A DNA stretch of 48,781 bases from Oscillospiraceae bacterium (lineage in GTDB: Bacteria; Bacillota; Clostridia; Saccharofermentanales; Saccharofermentanaceae): contig SVJC01000003.1 of the NCBI GenBank assembly GCA_015069215.1, positions 1 to 48,781 on the forward strand, given 5' to 3'. The translations under genes were made by a program, and so were the position numbers. Every line of letters begins with the position of its first letter. Within the stretch, counting starts at the first letter, position 1. The notes below the pieces were generated by a model. That model saw only the letters and a program-made list of their open reading frames with translations, was not told where the DNA came from and searched no databases. Of this stretch, positions 1 through 7,113 are shown piece after piece.

Positions 1-192
1 CTTCGCAAAATAGCTGTCAAATTCGTTCCAAGAAGAGAAATTCTGAGGAATACAAAATGCTACCGCCCATGCTTTTCTAAGTTTCTCATCTGGAATCGAA
101 TCCAGAAACTCCCATGGAGCATCGAAACCTACTCCGCCTGAAATACCACTCATATCATCAAGAGATAATTCCTTCATTTTTTCATCTGACAT
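1..192 (-). CDS. Peptide with double-glycine (bacteriocin-type) leader, 3' end cut by window edge
   Basis: An open frame of 64 codons runs off the left edge. The ATG at 192 has a strong ribosome site (AAAGGAGAG) at ordinary spacing. Residues 9-20 read LSLDDMSGISGG, matching the L-S-x-D/E-D/E-[LM]-x-x-[IV]-x-G-G pattern of double-glycine leaders that are removed by peptidase-containing ABC exporters and are common on bacteriocin and RiPP precursors. What follows GG is tryptophan-rich with one Cys (about 44 residues visible) and matches no core type I know. No modification enzyme or exporter is in the window; any would lie beyond position 1. It could instead be a larger secreted protein using this leader. 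The leader is clear; the function is inferred. Confidence 0.7.
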   Translation of the reverse strand, partial: MSDEKMKELSLDDMSGISGGVGFDAPWEFLDSIPDEKLRKAWAVAFCIPQNFSSWNEFDSYFAK

Positions 193-272
193 AGAAAACT
201 CTCCTTTCACACATCTGTATAGATAAATTATATGATTTATCAGGTTAACACACTGTAAATGAACAGAAAACA

Positions 273-297
273 AATATCTGAACTTGGATCAGATATT
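273..297. repeat. 9-bp perfect inverted repeat upstream of the leader-peptide gene
   Basis: AATATCTGA and TCAGATATT are separated by 7 nt, about 80 nt upstream of the peptide start codon at 192. The stem is AT-rich and has no adjoining T-run, so it looks more like an operator than a terminator. It overlaps the end of the decayed fragment at 289-363. Confidence 0.4.
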
Positions 298-363
298 CAA
301 ATCAATAGTACCTGCAATAGACTCTATTTCTTCATCTGACAGATGCCAAACGCCTATCTTGTC
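289..363 (-). pseudogene. Decayed remnant of a double-glycine leader peptide (tentative)
   Basis: Between an in-frame TAA (364-366) and a TGA (289-291) this frame encodes 24 residues that include HLSDEEIESIAG, the same leader signature as the intact gene just downstream. There is no start codon and the final glycine of the GG pair is replaced by Thr, so it is probably a relic of a duplicated precursor. The stretch is short enough that chance cannot be excluded. Confidence 0.3.
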
Positions 364-431
364 TTAAAATTGATAAATAAACCCGAGATATGATACTTCT
401 CTCGAGGCTCAATGCGCATATGTATAGATAA

Positions 432-464
432 AAACAGCGACCGGTTTTTGTCCGATCGCTGTTT
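432..464 (-). terminator. Intrinsic terminator, probably of tRNA-Ser
   Basis: A 13-bp stem (AAACAGCGAYCGG with its complement, one G-U pair) and a 7-nt loop are followed on the minus strand by a T-run. It lies about 130 nt downstream of the tRNA-Ser gene, and T-richness on both sides allows bidirectional use. The rest of 193-592 holds only the short fragment and inverted repeat listed separately, plus a 12-bp direct repeat (TGTATAGATAAA at 216 and 421). I see no credible gene there. Confidence 0.75.
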
Positions 465-592
465 TGTTGGGCATACTTTTCTAAATTGTCGTAACTTATG
501 TAGTAAGTCTGTAGTAAACTACCCGTTTGCTTAAGAGCGCATAACTGCAAACCGCTACATTTATTGACTTTTTACGACGCCCGTTGCTTTCT

Positions 593-685
593 TGGCGGAG
601 AAGGAGGGATTCGAACCCTCGAAACCCTTTTGGGGTTTACACGATTTCCAGTCGTGCGCCCTCGACCAGGCTAGGCGACTTCTCC
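593..685 (-). tRNA. tRNA-Ser (anticodon GGA)
   Basis: Acceptor arms GGAGAAG and CTTCTCC pair. The anticodon stem CACGA/TCGTG encloses the loop CTGGAAA, giving anticodon GGA. A long variable arm, typical of serine tRNA, precedes the GGTTCGAATCC T-arm. Discriminator G and an encoded CCA end the gene, 93 nt in all. Confidence 0.96.
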
Positions 686-730
686 ATTCGTTCAAAAAAT
701 GCTTAATGATTTTATAATCTTTGGATGCCT

Positions 731-762
731 TTGTCAACTTAGAAGGTTTTTCGTGCTATAAT
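731..762 (+). promoter_or_regulatory. Probable extended -10 promoter for the lipoprotein-azlCD operon
   Basis: TGCTATAAT (754-762) is a good extended -10. The best -35, TTGTCA (731-736), lies 20 bp upstream, longer than ideal, so the extended element probably carries recognition. Confidence 0.55.
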
Positions 763-798
763 TGAGCGGTTTATCAATGACCTTCGGAGGTTGGAGCT

Positions 799-1389
799 AT
801 GAAATCAAGTACGGCAGCGAAAATCGTGGCAGCGGCACTGGCCCTTGCCTCATCACTTATGCTCTTCTCCGGATGCGGCAAAAAGATCTATTCGGATCCC
901 AACATGACAACTACCGTTCCGAAGGTAACGACTCCCGGAGACATTGCTTATTCCGATCTTTCCGTCATGCTTTCCAAATATGACGCGGCACTTAACGACT
1001 ACATGCATCAGCACAGGTCTGAATGTACGACTAAGGAACTTAATGACAAGACTTTGGGCGGGATCGCATGCCACAGCGTATATACGGTTTCTCCTGACAA
1101 CAAATACCGCGTACTCCAGCAGGAAAAGAAATACGATGACAGGACCGTCATGGATGAGTATTTCGACCTTGGTGACGCACTTTTCATTGCCAGGACCACG
1201 GTTTACAAAGACGGTAACTTTGATCCTGTCGAGAAATACTACATTACGAACAACATTGTTTACAAGCTCGATTTCACGGCAGAGACCGTTTACAAGGTTG
1301 TAGATATCGGTTCCGATACGTCTGCCACTACGCAGAAGACCTTGGATCTCTACTTTTCTTTCAAAGACATAGTTGCAAAGTATGGCTGA
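799..1389 (+). CDS. Predicted lipoprotein of unknown function
   Basis: The 196-aa product begins with a charged N-terminus and a hydrophobic stretch ending in the lipobox LFSGC (Cys at about residue 26), so it should be a membrane-anchored extracytoplasmic lipoprotein. A GGAGG site lies just upstream of the ATG at 799. The mature part is polar, with several Tyr-rich beta-strand-like segments, and matches no family I recognise. It overlaps azlC by 8 nt and shares its promoter, so a link to amino acid export is possible but unproven. The gene at 2720-3298 encodes another lipoprotein of similar size but unlike sequence. Confidence 0.85.
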   Translation: MKSSTAAKIVAAALALASSLMLFSGCGKKIYSDPNMTTTVPKVTTPGDIAYSDLSVMLSKYDAALNDYMHQHRSECTTKELNDKTLGGIACHSVYTVSPDNKYRVLQQEKKYDDRTVMDEYFDLGDALFIARTTVYKDGNFDPVEKYYITNNIVYKLDFTAETVYKVVDIGSDTSATTQKTLDLYFSFKDIVAKYG

Positions 1390-2149
1390 AACTGAGAAAG
1401 ACAACTTAAACTATGATGTTCCCGCCGCTTCAAACGGCGGGACTTTTCGCGAAGGGCTTATGGACGGCCTGGCGATCGGGCTGGGATACCTCTCGGTCTC
1501 ATTCTCTTTCGGAATAATGGCCGTTGCCTCAGGACTTTCCTGGTGGCAGGCAGTCCTCGTTTCCGCTACGAACATCACATCAGCAGGACAGGTAGCGGGA
1601 GTCCGCATTATGGCAGTCTCCGGCGGACTCATTGAGATGATGGTCTCCCAGATCGTCATCAACCTGCGTTATTCACTGATGGCCATCTCGCTGTCCCAGA
1701 AGACCGACAAGTCAATGTCTTTCCTGTTCCGCGCCCTTCTTGCCTACGGGCTTACCGATGAGATCTTCGGTGTCTCGGTAAGCAAAGACCATAAGGTCGG
1801 CTCAAGATACTTTTTCGGCATCACGGTCCTCCCCGTCATCGGCTGGGTCCTTGGAACACTCCTCGGAGCTGTCTTGGGAGGCATCTTCCCCGTATTCCTG
1901 ACCAACGCACTGGCAGTGGGAATCTACGGAATGTTCATTTCCATAGTCGTTCCCAAGGCAAAGAAAGACCGTGTCATTCTGATATGCGTCCTTATCTCGT
2001 GTGCCATATCGTGCCTGTTCTTCTATGTTCCATGGCTCAAGGAGCACGTCACCTCAGGTTTTGCGATCATAATCGCAGCGGTCATCGCAGCCTTGATCGG
2101 AGTCTTCTGCTTCCCTCATGAAGAGAAGAGTGAGGAGGCAGGAGCATGA
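1382..2149 (+). CDS. azlC: AzlC family branched-chain amino acid exporter, large subunit
   Basis: This 255-aa integral membrane protein has the AzlC pattern: an N-terminal segment with GLAIGLGYLSVSFSFG, the SATNITSAGQ and NLRYSLMA stretches, and several further hydrophobic helices. AzlC works with the small AzlD subunit to export branched-chain amino acids or their analogues. ATG 1382, overlapping the lipoprotein stop, is preferred to the in-frame TTG at 1373, although neither has a strong ribosome site, which suggests translational coupling. The stop overlaps the azlD start as ATGA. Confidence 0.9.
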   Translation: MAETEKDNLNYDVPAASNGGTFREGLMDGLAIGLGYLSVSFSFGIMAVASGLSWWQAVLVSATNITSAGQVAGVRIMAVSGGLIEMMVSQIVINLRYSLMAISLSQKTDKSMSFLFRALLAYGLTDEIFGVSVSKDHKVGSRYFFGITVLPVIGWVLGTLLGAVLGGIFPVFLTNALAVGIYGMFISIVVPKAKKDRVILICVLISCAISCLFFYVPWLKEHVTSGFAIIIAAVIAALIGVFCFPHEEKSEEAGA

Positions 2150-2472
2150 ATCTTTCCGTCTTCTTCCCTCTTTTGCTTGTCATGGCATTAACTACCTGGC
2201 TGGTCCGCGCCCTTCCGTTCACGCTGTTCCGGAGGAAGATCACCAATGCGCGCGTCAAAACCTTTTTCGACCTGATCCCATACACCGTGCTCGCGGCTAT
2301 GACATTTCCTGCCATTCTCTATGCGACCGGTTCACTGCCGACGGCCTGCGCAGGCCTTGCCGTGGCTTTGATCCTGAGCATCTGCGAAAGATCGCTCCTT
2401 ATGGTTGCCATCGGTGCCTGCATTGCGACGCTCGCAGCCACGGGGGTAATGATGCTTCTCGGAAGCAGATGA
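2146..2472 (+). CDS. azlD: AzlD family branched-chain amino acid exporter, small subunit
   Basis: A 108-aa protein with about four hydrophobic helices, the AzlD-typical TWLVRALPFTLF segment near the N-terminus, and the usual family length. It starts inside the azlC stop (4-nt overlap) after a GGAGGCAGGAGC ribosome site, so the two subunits are probably made in a fixed ratio. Substrate specificity cannot be read from the sequence. Confidence 0.9.
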   Translation: MNLSVFFPLLLVMALTTWLVRALPFTLFRRKITNARVKTFFDLIPYTVLAAMTFPAILYATGSLPTACAGLAVALILSICERSLLMVAIGACIATLAATGVMMLLGSR

Positions 2473-2500
2473 TCAGTATTCACTAAACGGGAAACAAAAA

Positions 2501-2523
2501 CAGGTCCGCTAAATGCGGACCTG
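2501..2523 (-). terminator. Intrinsic terminator of tRNA-Thr
   Basis: CAGGTCCGC and GCGGACCTG form a perfect 9-bp stem with a 5-nt loop, followed on the minus strand by TTTTTGTTT. It ends tRNA-Thr transcription shortly after the tRNA and faces the azlD end. Confidence 0.85.
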
Positions 2524-2530
2524 ATCCTTA

Positions 2531-2606
2531 TGGAGCCCCCAGCCAGATTCGAACTGGCGACCTCATCCTTACCATGGATGCGCTCTACCTGCTGAGCTAT
2601 AGGGGC
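2531..2606 (-). tRNA. tRNA-Thr (anticodon GGT)
   Basis: A 76-nt cloverleaf: acceptor GCCCCTA with TGGGGGC (one wobble), D-arm AGCTCAGC, anticodon stem CATCC/GGATG with loop ATGGTAA (anticodon GGT), T-loop GTTCGAATC, and an encoded CCA end. Confidence 0.96.
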
Positions 2607-2660
2607 AGAACTCAAACAGCCTTGAAAGTATATCACAGAGAGTTTGTGTTGACAATAAAA

Positions 2661-2689
2661 TTGATTATCGTTGTTTTTTCTAATATAAT
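2661..2689 (+). promoter_or_regulatory. Sigma-A-type promoter for lipoprotein gene
   Basis: TTGATT (2661-2666) and a perfect TATAAT (2684-2689) are 17 bp apart, 31 bp upstream of the GTG start at 2720. A TTGACA at 2649 is too far away to serve the same -10. Confidence 0.75.
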
Positions 2690-2719
2690 GCGCACGAATT
2701 CATTTGTGAGGATTTTCCG

Positions 2720-3298
2720 GTGCGTAAGCTTTTCGCTTTATTGACAGCATGCATCATGATGGTCACCGCATTTACGGGATGCGGCAGAAGGCTCAGCGAG
2801 CCCAAGGTTGACATGTCCTCTTTCACGGTCTGCACCGAGGACAGGTTCATAACCGCTCTGGAGACCGTCGGCGTTCCAAAGGAAAAGCACACGATACACA
2901 GGGACCACGCATTCAAGTTCGTTGACGAAGAGACCGCATATACATACGAATACTGCCTTGAAGCGACAGCCGACAACGAGAACTACTTCAGTTATGTCCG
3001 CTGCTCTGATGAGGCCATGGCAAAAAGCCTTTTCGAGCACTATTACGCAAAATACAAGGAAGTCTGGTCAGGCAAGGGCTTCTGGGGCATCCATTCGGAT
3101 AACATAAGCGACACCGACGGCTATGTGCTGATCAGCGGAAGATTAAGTGAAAGCGACGGAAAGACTTACATCGCTTATCACGATGTCCTCTATTTCAAGG
3201 ACAAGACGGTCATCCTCATGATGGCAAGCGATTACAGGAGCGACATTGAGCGTCAGATAGACAATCTCTGCAAAGAGATCGGCTGTCAGAATCCCTGA
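2720..3298 (+). CDS. Predicted lipoprotein of unknown function
   Basis: A 192-aa product starting with GTG behind a GTGAGGA ribosome site. Residues 1-20 form a signal peptide with lipobox AFTGC (Cys about residue 21). The mature domain is acidic, with alternating polar strands such as YAKYKEVWSGKGFWG, and no family is recognised. It has its own promoter, lies only 14 nt from the convergent zinc-ribbon gene, and is monocistronic. Confidence 0.85.
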   Translation: MRKLFALLTACIMMVTAFTGCGRRLSEPKVDMSSFTVCTEDRFITALETVGVPKEKHTIHRDHAFKFVDEETAYTYEYCLEATADNENYFSYVRCSDEAMAKSLFEHYYAKYKEVWSGKGFWGIHSDNISDTDGYVLISGRLSESDGKTYIAYHDVLYFKDKTVILMMASDYRSDIERQIDNLCKEIGCQNP

Positions 3299-3312
3299 AC
3301 TGTCAAGAAATA

Positions 3313-4365
3313 TCAGGCCTGTGCCTCGTCTTCGTTATCTTCAGGCTCGGCAGCATCCGGAGCTTCGGGCTCTTCATCCAGGATCTTTGCATAAGCAACT
3401 GCATAAGGATTCCTGAACGACTTGTCCTTGCTGACGATCACGGCATAGTAACCGGGCTTAAGTGACTTCTCGCACTCGATGTTGTAGAAAGCGGTTCCGT
3501 CCTTGTAGTAAGAAGGTCCGGTAGTAACGCTGTATATAGGATCAGAGAGCTCGTCCTTATCGAAATCGTTGTCCTTGCTGTAGTAATATGCGAAATAGAG
3601 CTTATCCCCGACCTTCTCGTCAACCTTGATCGAGAAAGCAAGAGTCTTGGTATTCGAGAAATATACGCCCTGGCTCTTCATCGTTCCGTCGTAGTCCCAC
3701 CATCTTGCGGACTCGATCTTCTTATCAAAAGCTTTGTCGTAGATGGTGTAGTTCTTGCCGGAAGAGACCTCTTCCATTGTCTCGATGCGGTCAAGGATCG
3801 TTCCCGAACCTGCAGGAACCTTTGAAACGCCGTTGACAAGGAAGAATACTCCGAAAGCAATGAATCCGATGAGGAAAGCGCCGCCGAAAACGAGGCCGAT
3901 GATGAGACCTGTATGGTTCTTCTTTTTCTTGGGTTCAACAGAAAGAGCAGGTGCTGTCTGGACTCCGGGAACGGCAGGAGCAACGGCTTCCGGCGCTGCG
4001 GGAACTGCTGCGGGAGCCGACGCGGGTACAGCAGCAACTTCCGGGACAGGCTGGAGAGCTCCGGCGGGAAGTTCTTCATTCAGAGGCTTTTCGGGATGAT
4101 AAGTAACCAGCGTCTGCATGGGCTGGTTCATTACGGGTGCTTCGGGTCTGGCCTCAGGAACAGGTGCTGCGGGTGCAGCAGGTACAGTAGCTGCAGCCGG
4201 AGCCACGGGATGCGGGACCCTGATCGTAACCTGATCAAGATCGGCCGTTGCTGCGGGCTGTGCCGGAGCAGTCTCGCGGACTATTACCTTTGTTCCGCAA
4301 TTACCGCAGAACGGTTTTCCTTCTGTCAGCCTGAAACCGCAGTTACGGCAGAAATTTGATGCCAT
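3313..4365 (-). CDS. Zinc-ribbon membrane protein with Pro/Ala-rich linker
   Basis: The 350-aa product starts with a two-knuckle zinc ribbon (CRNCG at residues 6-10 and CGNCG at 20-24). A low-complexity Pro/Ala/Val/Glu linker spans roughly residues 30-145, one transmembrane helix about 153-178 follows a KKKK stop-transfer patch, then an extracytoplasmic domain of about 150 residues with paired Tyr-rich strands (YFAYYYSK, ITTGPSYYK-like) and an acidic tail. Cytosolic ribbon plus outer domain suggests a sensor or envelope scaffold; no partner is evident. The gene is followed at 15 nt by a convergent lipoprotein gene. Confidence 0.85.
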   Translation of the reverse strand: MASNFCRNCGFRLTEGKPFCGNCGTKVIVRETAPAQPAATADLDQVTIRVPHPVAPAAATVPAAPAAPVPEARPEAPVMNQPMQTLVTYHPEKPLNEELPAGALQPVPEVAAVPASAPAAVPAAPEAVAPAVPGVQTAPALSVEPKKKKNHTGLIIGLVFGGAFLIGFIAFGVFFLVNGVSKVPAGSGTILDRIETMEEVSSGKNYTIYDKAFDKKIESARWWDYDGTMKSQGVYFSNTKTLAFSIKVDEKVGDKLYFAYYYSKDNDFDKDELSDPIYSVTTGPSYYKDGTAFYNIECEKSLKPGYYAVIVSKDKSFRNPYAVAYAKILDEEPEAPDAAEPEDNEDEAQA

Positions 4366-4492
4366 ATCGAGCCTCCGATATTAATCAATAAAGAAATACT
4401 TTGAGAATTCTATCACATATTGATGCAGAATTCTCCCATAGACAGGAACTGCAAGTATCCGCTGCACGAAATGGACTTGACGCTTATTAACT

Positions 4493-4933
4493 TCAGGAAG
4501 CCCCGTAATTACTTATAAGAAGATCGATCGCTTCAATATAGCCGTCAAAGCCTTTTCCCATTATCGTCTTGAAACAATAGTAGGACACGTAGGAGATCTG
4601 TCTGAACGGCTCTCTTTCGGAAACCTGTGAGATATGGACCTCGACTGCGGGGATCGACACGGCCTTGAGTGCATCAAGGATCGCTACCGATGTGTGGGTA
4701 TACGCACCGGGATTGATGACTATTCCGTCGACCTTATCGAAATAAGCCTGCTGGATCATGTCAACGAGCTCGCCCTCGTGATTGCTCTGGCTGCAGACAA
4801 CGTCTATCCCCTTCTCCGAACAATATGTAACGATCTTGGATACAAGGTCGTCGTAAGTCGCACTTCCGTAGATCCCGGGTTCCCTGATCCCGAGCATGTT
4901 CAGGTTTGGGCCGTTTAATACCAGTATCTTCAT
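4493..4933 (-). CDS. aroQ: 3-dehydroquinate dehydratase, type II
   Basis: A 146-aa enzyme of normal length for the small dodecameric type II dehydratase, which converts 3-dehydroquinate to 3-dehydroshikimate. Family features are visible: NGPNLNMLGIREPGIYG with the catalytic Tyr, SNHEGELVD, INPGAYTHTS, and EVHISQVSEREPFR carrying the catalytic His. The start overlaps the stop of the upstream fusion gene (ATGA, 4 nt). With aroB, aroA, aroC and the fusion it completes the shikimate pathway in this window. Confidence 0.97.
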   Translation of the reverse strand: MKILVLNGPNLNMLGIREPGIYGSATYDDLVSKIVTYCSEKGIDVVCSQSNHEGELVDMIQQAYFDKVDGIVINPGAYTHTSVAILDALKAVSIPAVEVHISQVSEREPFRQISYVSYYCFKTIMGKGFDGYIEAIDLLISNYGAS

Positions 4934-6471
4934 GCGTTATTCTCTATCTTTTCAATGAGTTTCATTGCTTCGAGCGGCGCGCCGTCTATATAAGACTGCT
5001 TGTCAGGATAGGTATCCAGAGTAAGTCTGTAGTCGCACCATGTCTCGTACTTATCCTTGCGCTGGCTGAAGAGCTTTTCGACTCCGTGCTGTATCGAGAC
5101 AGGGCGGTTATGGTCAGAAAGCGTCTCCAAAGGCCTTTCAAGGTAGATTACGTAGGAATTGCACCTGACGTAGAACTTGTTTTCGGGACGGGTAACGATG
5201 CCGCCTCCGCAGGATATTACAAGTCCGCTCTGAGGAAGGACTTCGGATGCCACCACGCACTCGTTGTCACGGAAAGCGTCCTCGCCAAGTCCGGAAATAG
5301 CCTCGGCTGAAGTCATGCCGTATTTGTCCCTGTATGCATAATCGAGATCGACCAAAGGTCTGCCCGTGATGGCTGAGATGCGCTTGGCCATCGTGGTCTT
5401 GCCGCATCCGGGCATTCCGATAAAGGTTATGTTTCTCATCTTGAGCTTTAACGATCTGATTATCTGTTCAATGGCAGCATTCTTCTCTACCCCGAGCTTT
5501 TCAGCTGCCTCAATGTCGCCCTTGAAGAGCATGGAGGCCTTATAAGCCTGTGCCACGAGCATTGAAAGTCCGCCGCAGATCTTAAGGCCAAGGTCCTCCG
5601 CATCCTGCAGGAATCTCGTACGTGCAGGATTGTAGATAAGATCACAGCAAGCCTCGAGTCTCGGGAACTTTTCAAGATCGACGAGCCTCTCGTTGACGTT
5701 GGGATACATTCCGACAGGCGTCGTATTTACGATGACCTGAACGCTGCCCGCCTTGTCATAGACGTTTTCGTAATTGATCCCGGAAGTGCGGCCGCAGGAC
5801 AGGATGTTGGCAGCTCCCAGTGTCTTGAGCGCATAATTGACCGCAGCTGCGGCACCGCCGGTTCCAAGGACCAGAACGTCCTTGCCTGCGATCTCAATGC
5901 CCTTACGGCCTACCATGTAGATGAAGCCGTAGTAATCGGTGTTGTATCCGTATGTCTTTCCGTCTTTTCCGAATACAACGGTGTTGACGCTTCCGCATTC
6001 ACGTGCTGCTTCATCGAGCACGTCGCAGCGGGCTGCAGCTTCTTTCTTATAAGGAATGGTAACGTTGAAGCCCTTAAAGACCTTGCCTGAGAAGAGTTCA
6101 TCAAGCTCCTCAGGCTCTCTTTCTATAACGGAATATGTATAAGAAGAATCAAGAAGATTATGGATCTCGGGAGAATACGTGTGTCCCAGGGAACGGCCGA
6201 GCACGCCGAAAGCGGGCTTATTCTGATGGAGCTTTGAAAGCCTGAATATCTCGCGGTAAAGATCTACTGCATAAGGTCTGCTCTCAAAACCTGATATCTT
6301 CTTTATCTTTTCGAAGATCGCCTCTTCACGTGACGCATCAAAGGTCTGTTTCCCTTCAGCACGCTTCACGTTCCCGATCTTGCGGGAAACGGCAGTCCTT
6401 CTCTCGAAAGCATCAAGGATCTCACGGTCAATAGCATCTATCTCGCTTCTAAGCTTCTCAAGATCATCCAT
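4930..6471 (-). CDS. Triple fusion: chorismate mutase - shikimate dehydrogenase - shikimate kinase
   Basis: A 513-aa protein of three joined cytosolic enzymes. Residues about 1-83 are an AroQ-class chorismate mutase helix bundle (LEKLRSEIDAIDREILDAF, later SREEAIFEKI). Residues about 86-340 are AroE: SLGHTYSPEIHN, NVTIPYKK with the catalytic Lys (142), GYNTDYYG with the catalytic Asp (179), NADP loop GTGGAAAA, and a terminal GGLSMLVAQAY. Residues about 345-513 are AroK: Walker A GMPGCGKT (352-359), DLDYAY, SCGGGI and lid RPLETLSDHNRPVS. ATG 6471 is chosen over the ATG 15 nt upstream because GGAGGT lies between them. No frameshift or internal stop separates the domains. It overlaps aroQ by 4 nt. 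Confidence 0.93.
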   Translation of the reverse strand: MDDLEKLRSEIDAIDREILDAFERRTAVSRKIGNVKRAEGKQTFDASREEAIFEKIKKISGFESRPYAVDLYREIFRLSKLHQNKPAFGVLGRSLGHTYSPEIHNLLDSSYTYSVIEREPEELDELFSGKVFKGFNVTIPYKKEAAARCDVLDEAARECGSVNTVVFGKDGKTYGYNTDYYGFIYMVGRKGIEIAGKDVLVLGTGGAAAAVNYALKTLGAANILSCGRTSGINYENVYDKAGSVQVIVNTTPVGMYPNVNERLVDLEKFPRLEACCDLIYNPARTRFLQDAEDLGLKICGGLSMLVAQAYKASMLFKGDIEAAEKLGVEKNAAIEQIIRSLKLKMRNITFIGMPGCGKTTMAKRISAITGRPLVDLDYAYRDKYGMTSAEAISGLGEDAFRDNECVVASEVLPQSGLVISCGGGIVTRPENKFYVRCNSYVIYLERPLETLSDHNRPVSIQHGVEKLFSQRKDKYETWCDYRLTLDTYPDKQSYIDGAPLEAMKLIEKIENNA

Positions 6472-6566
6472 GGCTGTTACCTCCATGAAAGAATGATATC
6501 ATTTTTCGCACCCGTTTTGATGCATACGCTGAATTATTATCGATTAAAAAAATTACGATATACTCC

Positions 6567-6595
6567 TGTAAGAAAAGTGTGATCTGAATCGTCTT
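6567..6595 (+). promoter_or_regulatory. Candidate ECF-sigma autoregulatory promoter
   Basis: TGTAAG (6567-6572) and CGTCTT (6590-6595), 17 bp apart, resemble the TGtAAC/CGTC elements used by many Firmicutes ECF sigma factors, and lie 38 bp upstream of the sigma gene. TATACT at 6559-6564 could be a vegetative -10. Autoregulation is an inference from family behaviour. Confidence 0.4.
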
Positions 6596-6633
6596 ATAGG
6601 TGAGATCTCAAATAACACCGGAGGCAGAGAATT

Positions 6634-7113
6634 TTGAAAAACGAAGATGTAGTCAGATTATTTGATGCTTATTCTGATGATCTTTACAGGTTCGCCGTTT
6701 ATTATTCGGGTTCCAAACACGACGCTGAAGACATAGTTCAGGACGTGTTTTTGAAACTCCTCGGTAATCATGTCGAATTTAAACCTAACAAGGAGAAAAC
6801 GTATCTCCTTACCATGACGGCCAACAAATGCAAGGATTATCTCAAGTCGGCATCACGTCAGACCGGAGTCGAACTCGAGTCTGCGGAAAACGAACTGCAG
6901 TATTTCGATGATTTCAACGAAAGAAACAAGGCGGTATTTGATGAGCTCATGAAACTGGACGGTCAGTTCAGGATGCCTATCTACCTGCACTATTATGCGG
7001 GTTACTCTTACAAAGACATCGCCGGAATACTGAAAATAACCGAATCAGCCGTTGCCGTAAGGATCAACAGAGGCAAGTCGCTGATGAGGATAGGACTGGA
7101 GGAATATCTATGA
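6634..7113 (+). CDS. ECF-type RNA polymerase sigma factor
   Basis: A 159-aa sigma-70 family protein with region 2 (FDAYSDDLYRFAVYYSG, then DAEDIVQDVFLKLL) and region 4 (RMPIYLHYYAGYSYKDIAGILKITESAVAVRINRGKSLM, a helix-turn-helix). Sigma 1.1 and region 3 are absent, so it is an extracytoplasmic-function group member. The start is TTG at 6634 after a CCGGAGG site. The stop overlaps the next gene as ATGA, the usual arrangement of an ECF sigma with its membrane regulator. It sits on the strand opposite to the aro genes that flank it. Confidence 0.93.
   Translation: MKNEDVVRLFDAYSDDLYRFAVYYSGSKHDAEDIVQDVFLKLLGNHVEFKPNKEKTYLLTMTANKCKDYLKSASRQTGVELESAENELQYFDDFNERNKAVFDELMKLDGQFRMPIYLHYYAGYSYKDIAGILKITESAVAVRINRGKSLMRIGLEEYL

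Noticed and set aside
193..300. Sigma-A promoter for the leader-peptide gene
   Set aside because: TTTACA and TATAAT are present but 21 bp apart, so I did not call it.
332..550. Minus-strand 72-aa frame
   Set aside because: It runs through a clear intrinsic terminator and has no ribosome site; composition is not protein-like.
853..1404. Minus-strand 183-aa frame opposite the lipoprotein gene
   Set aside because: Shadow of the plus-strand gene, which has a lipobox and ribosome site.
3755..4359. Plus-strand frames opposite the zinc-ribbon gene
   Set aside because: Antisense to low-complexity Pro/Ala codons, which rarely produce stops on the other strand.
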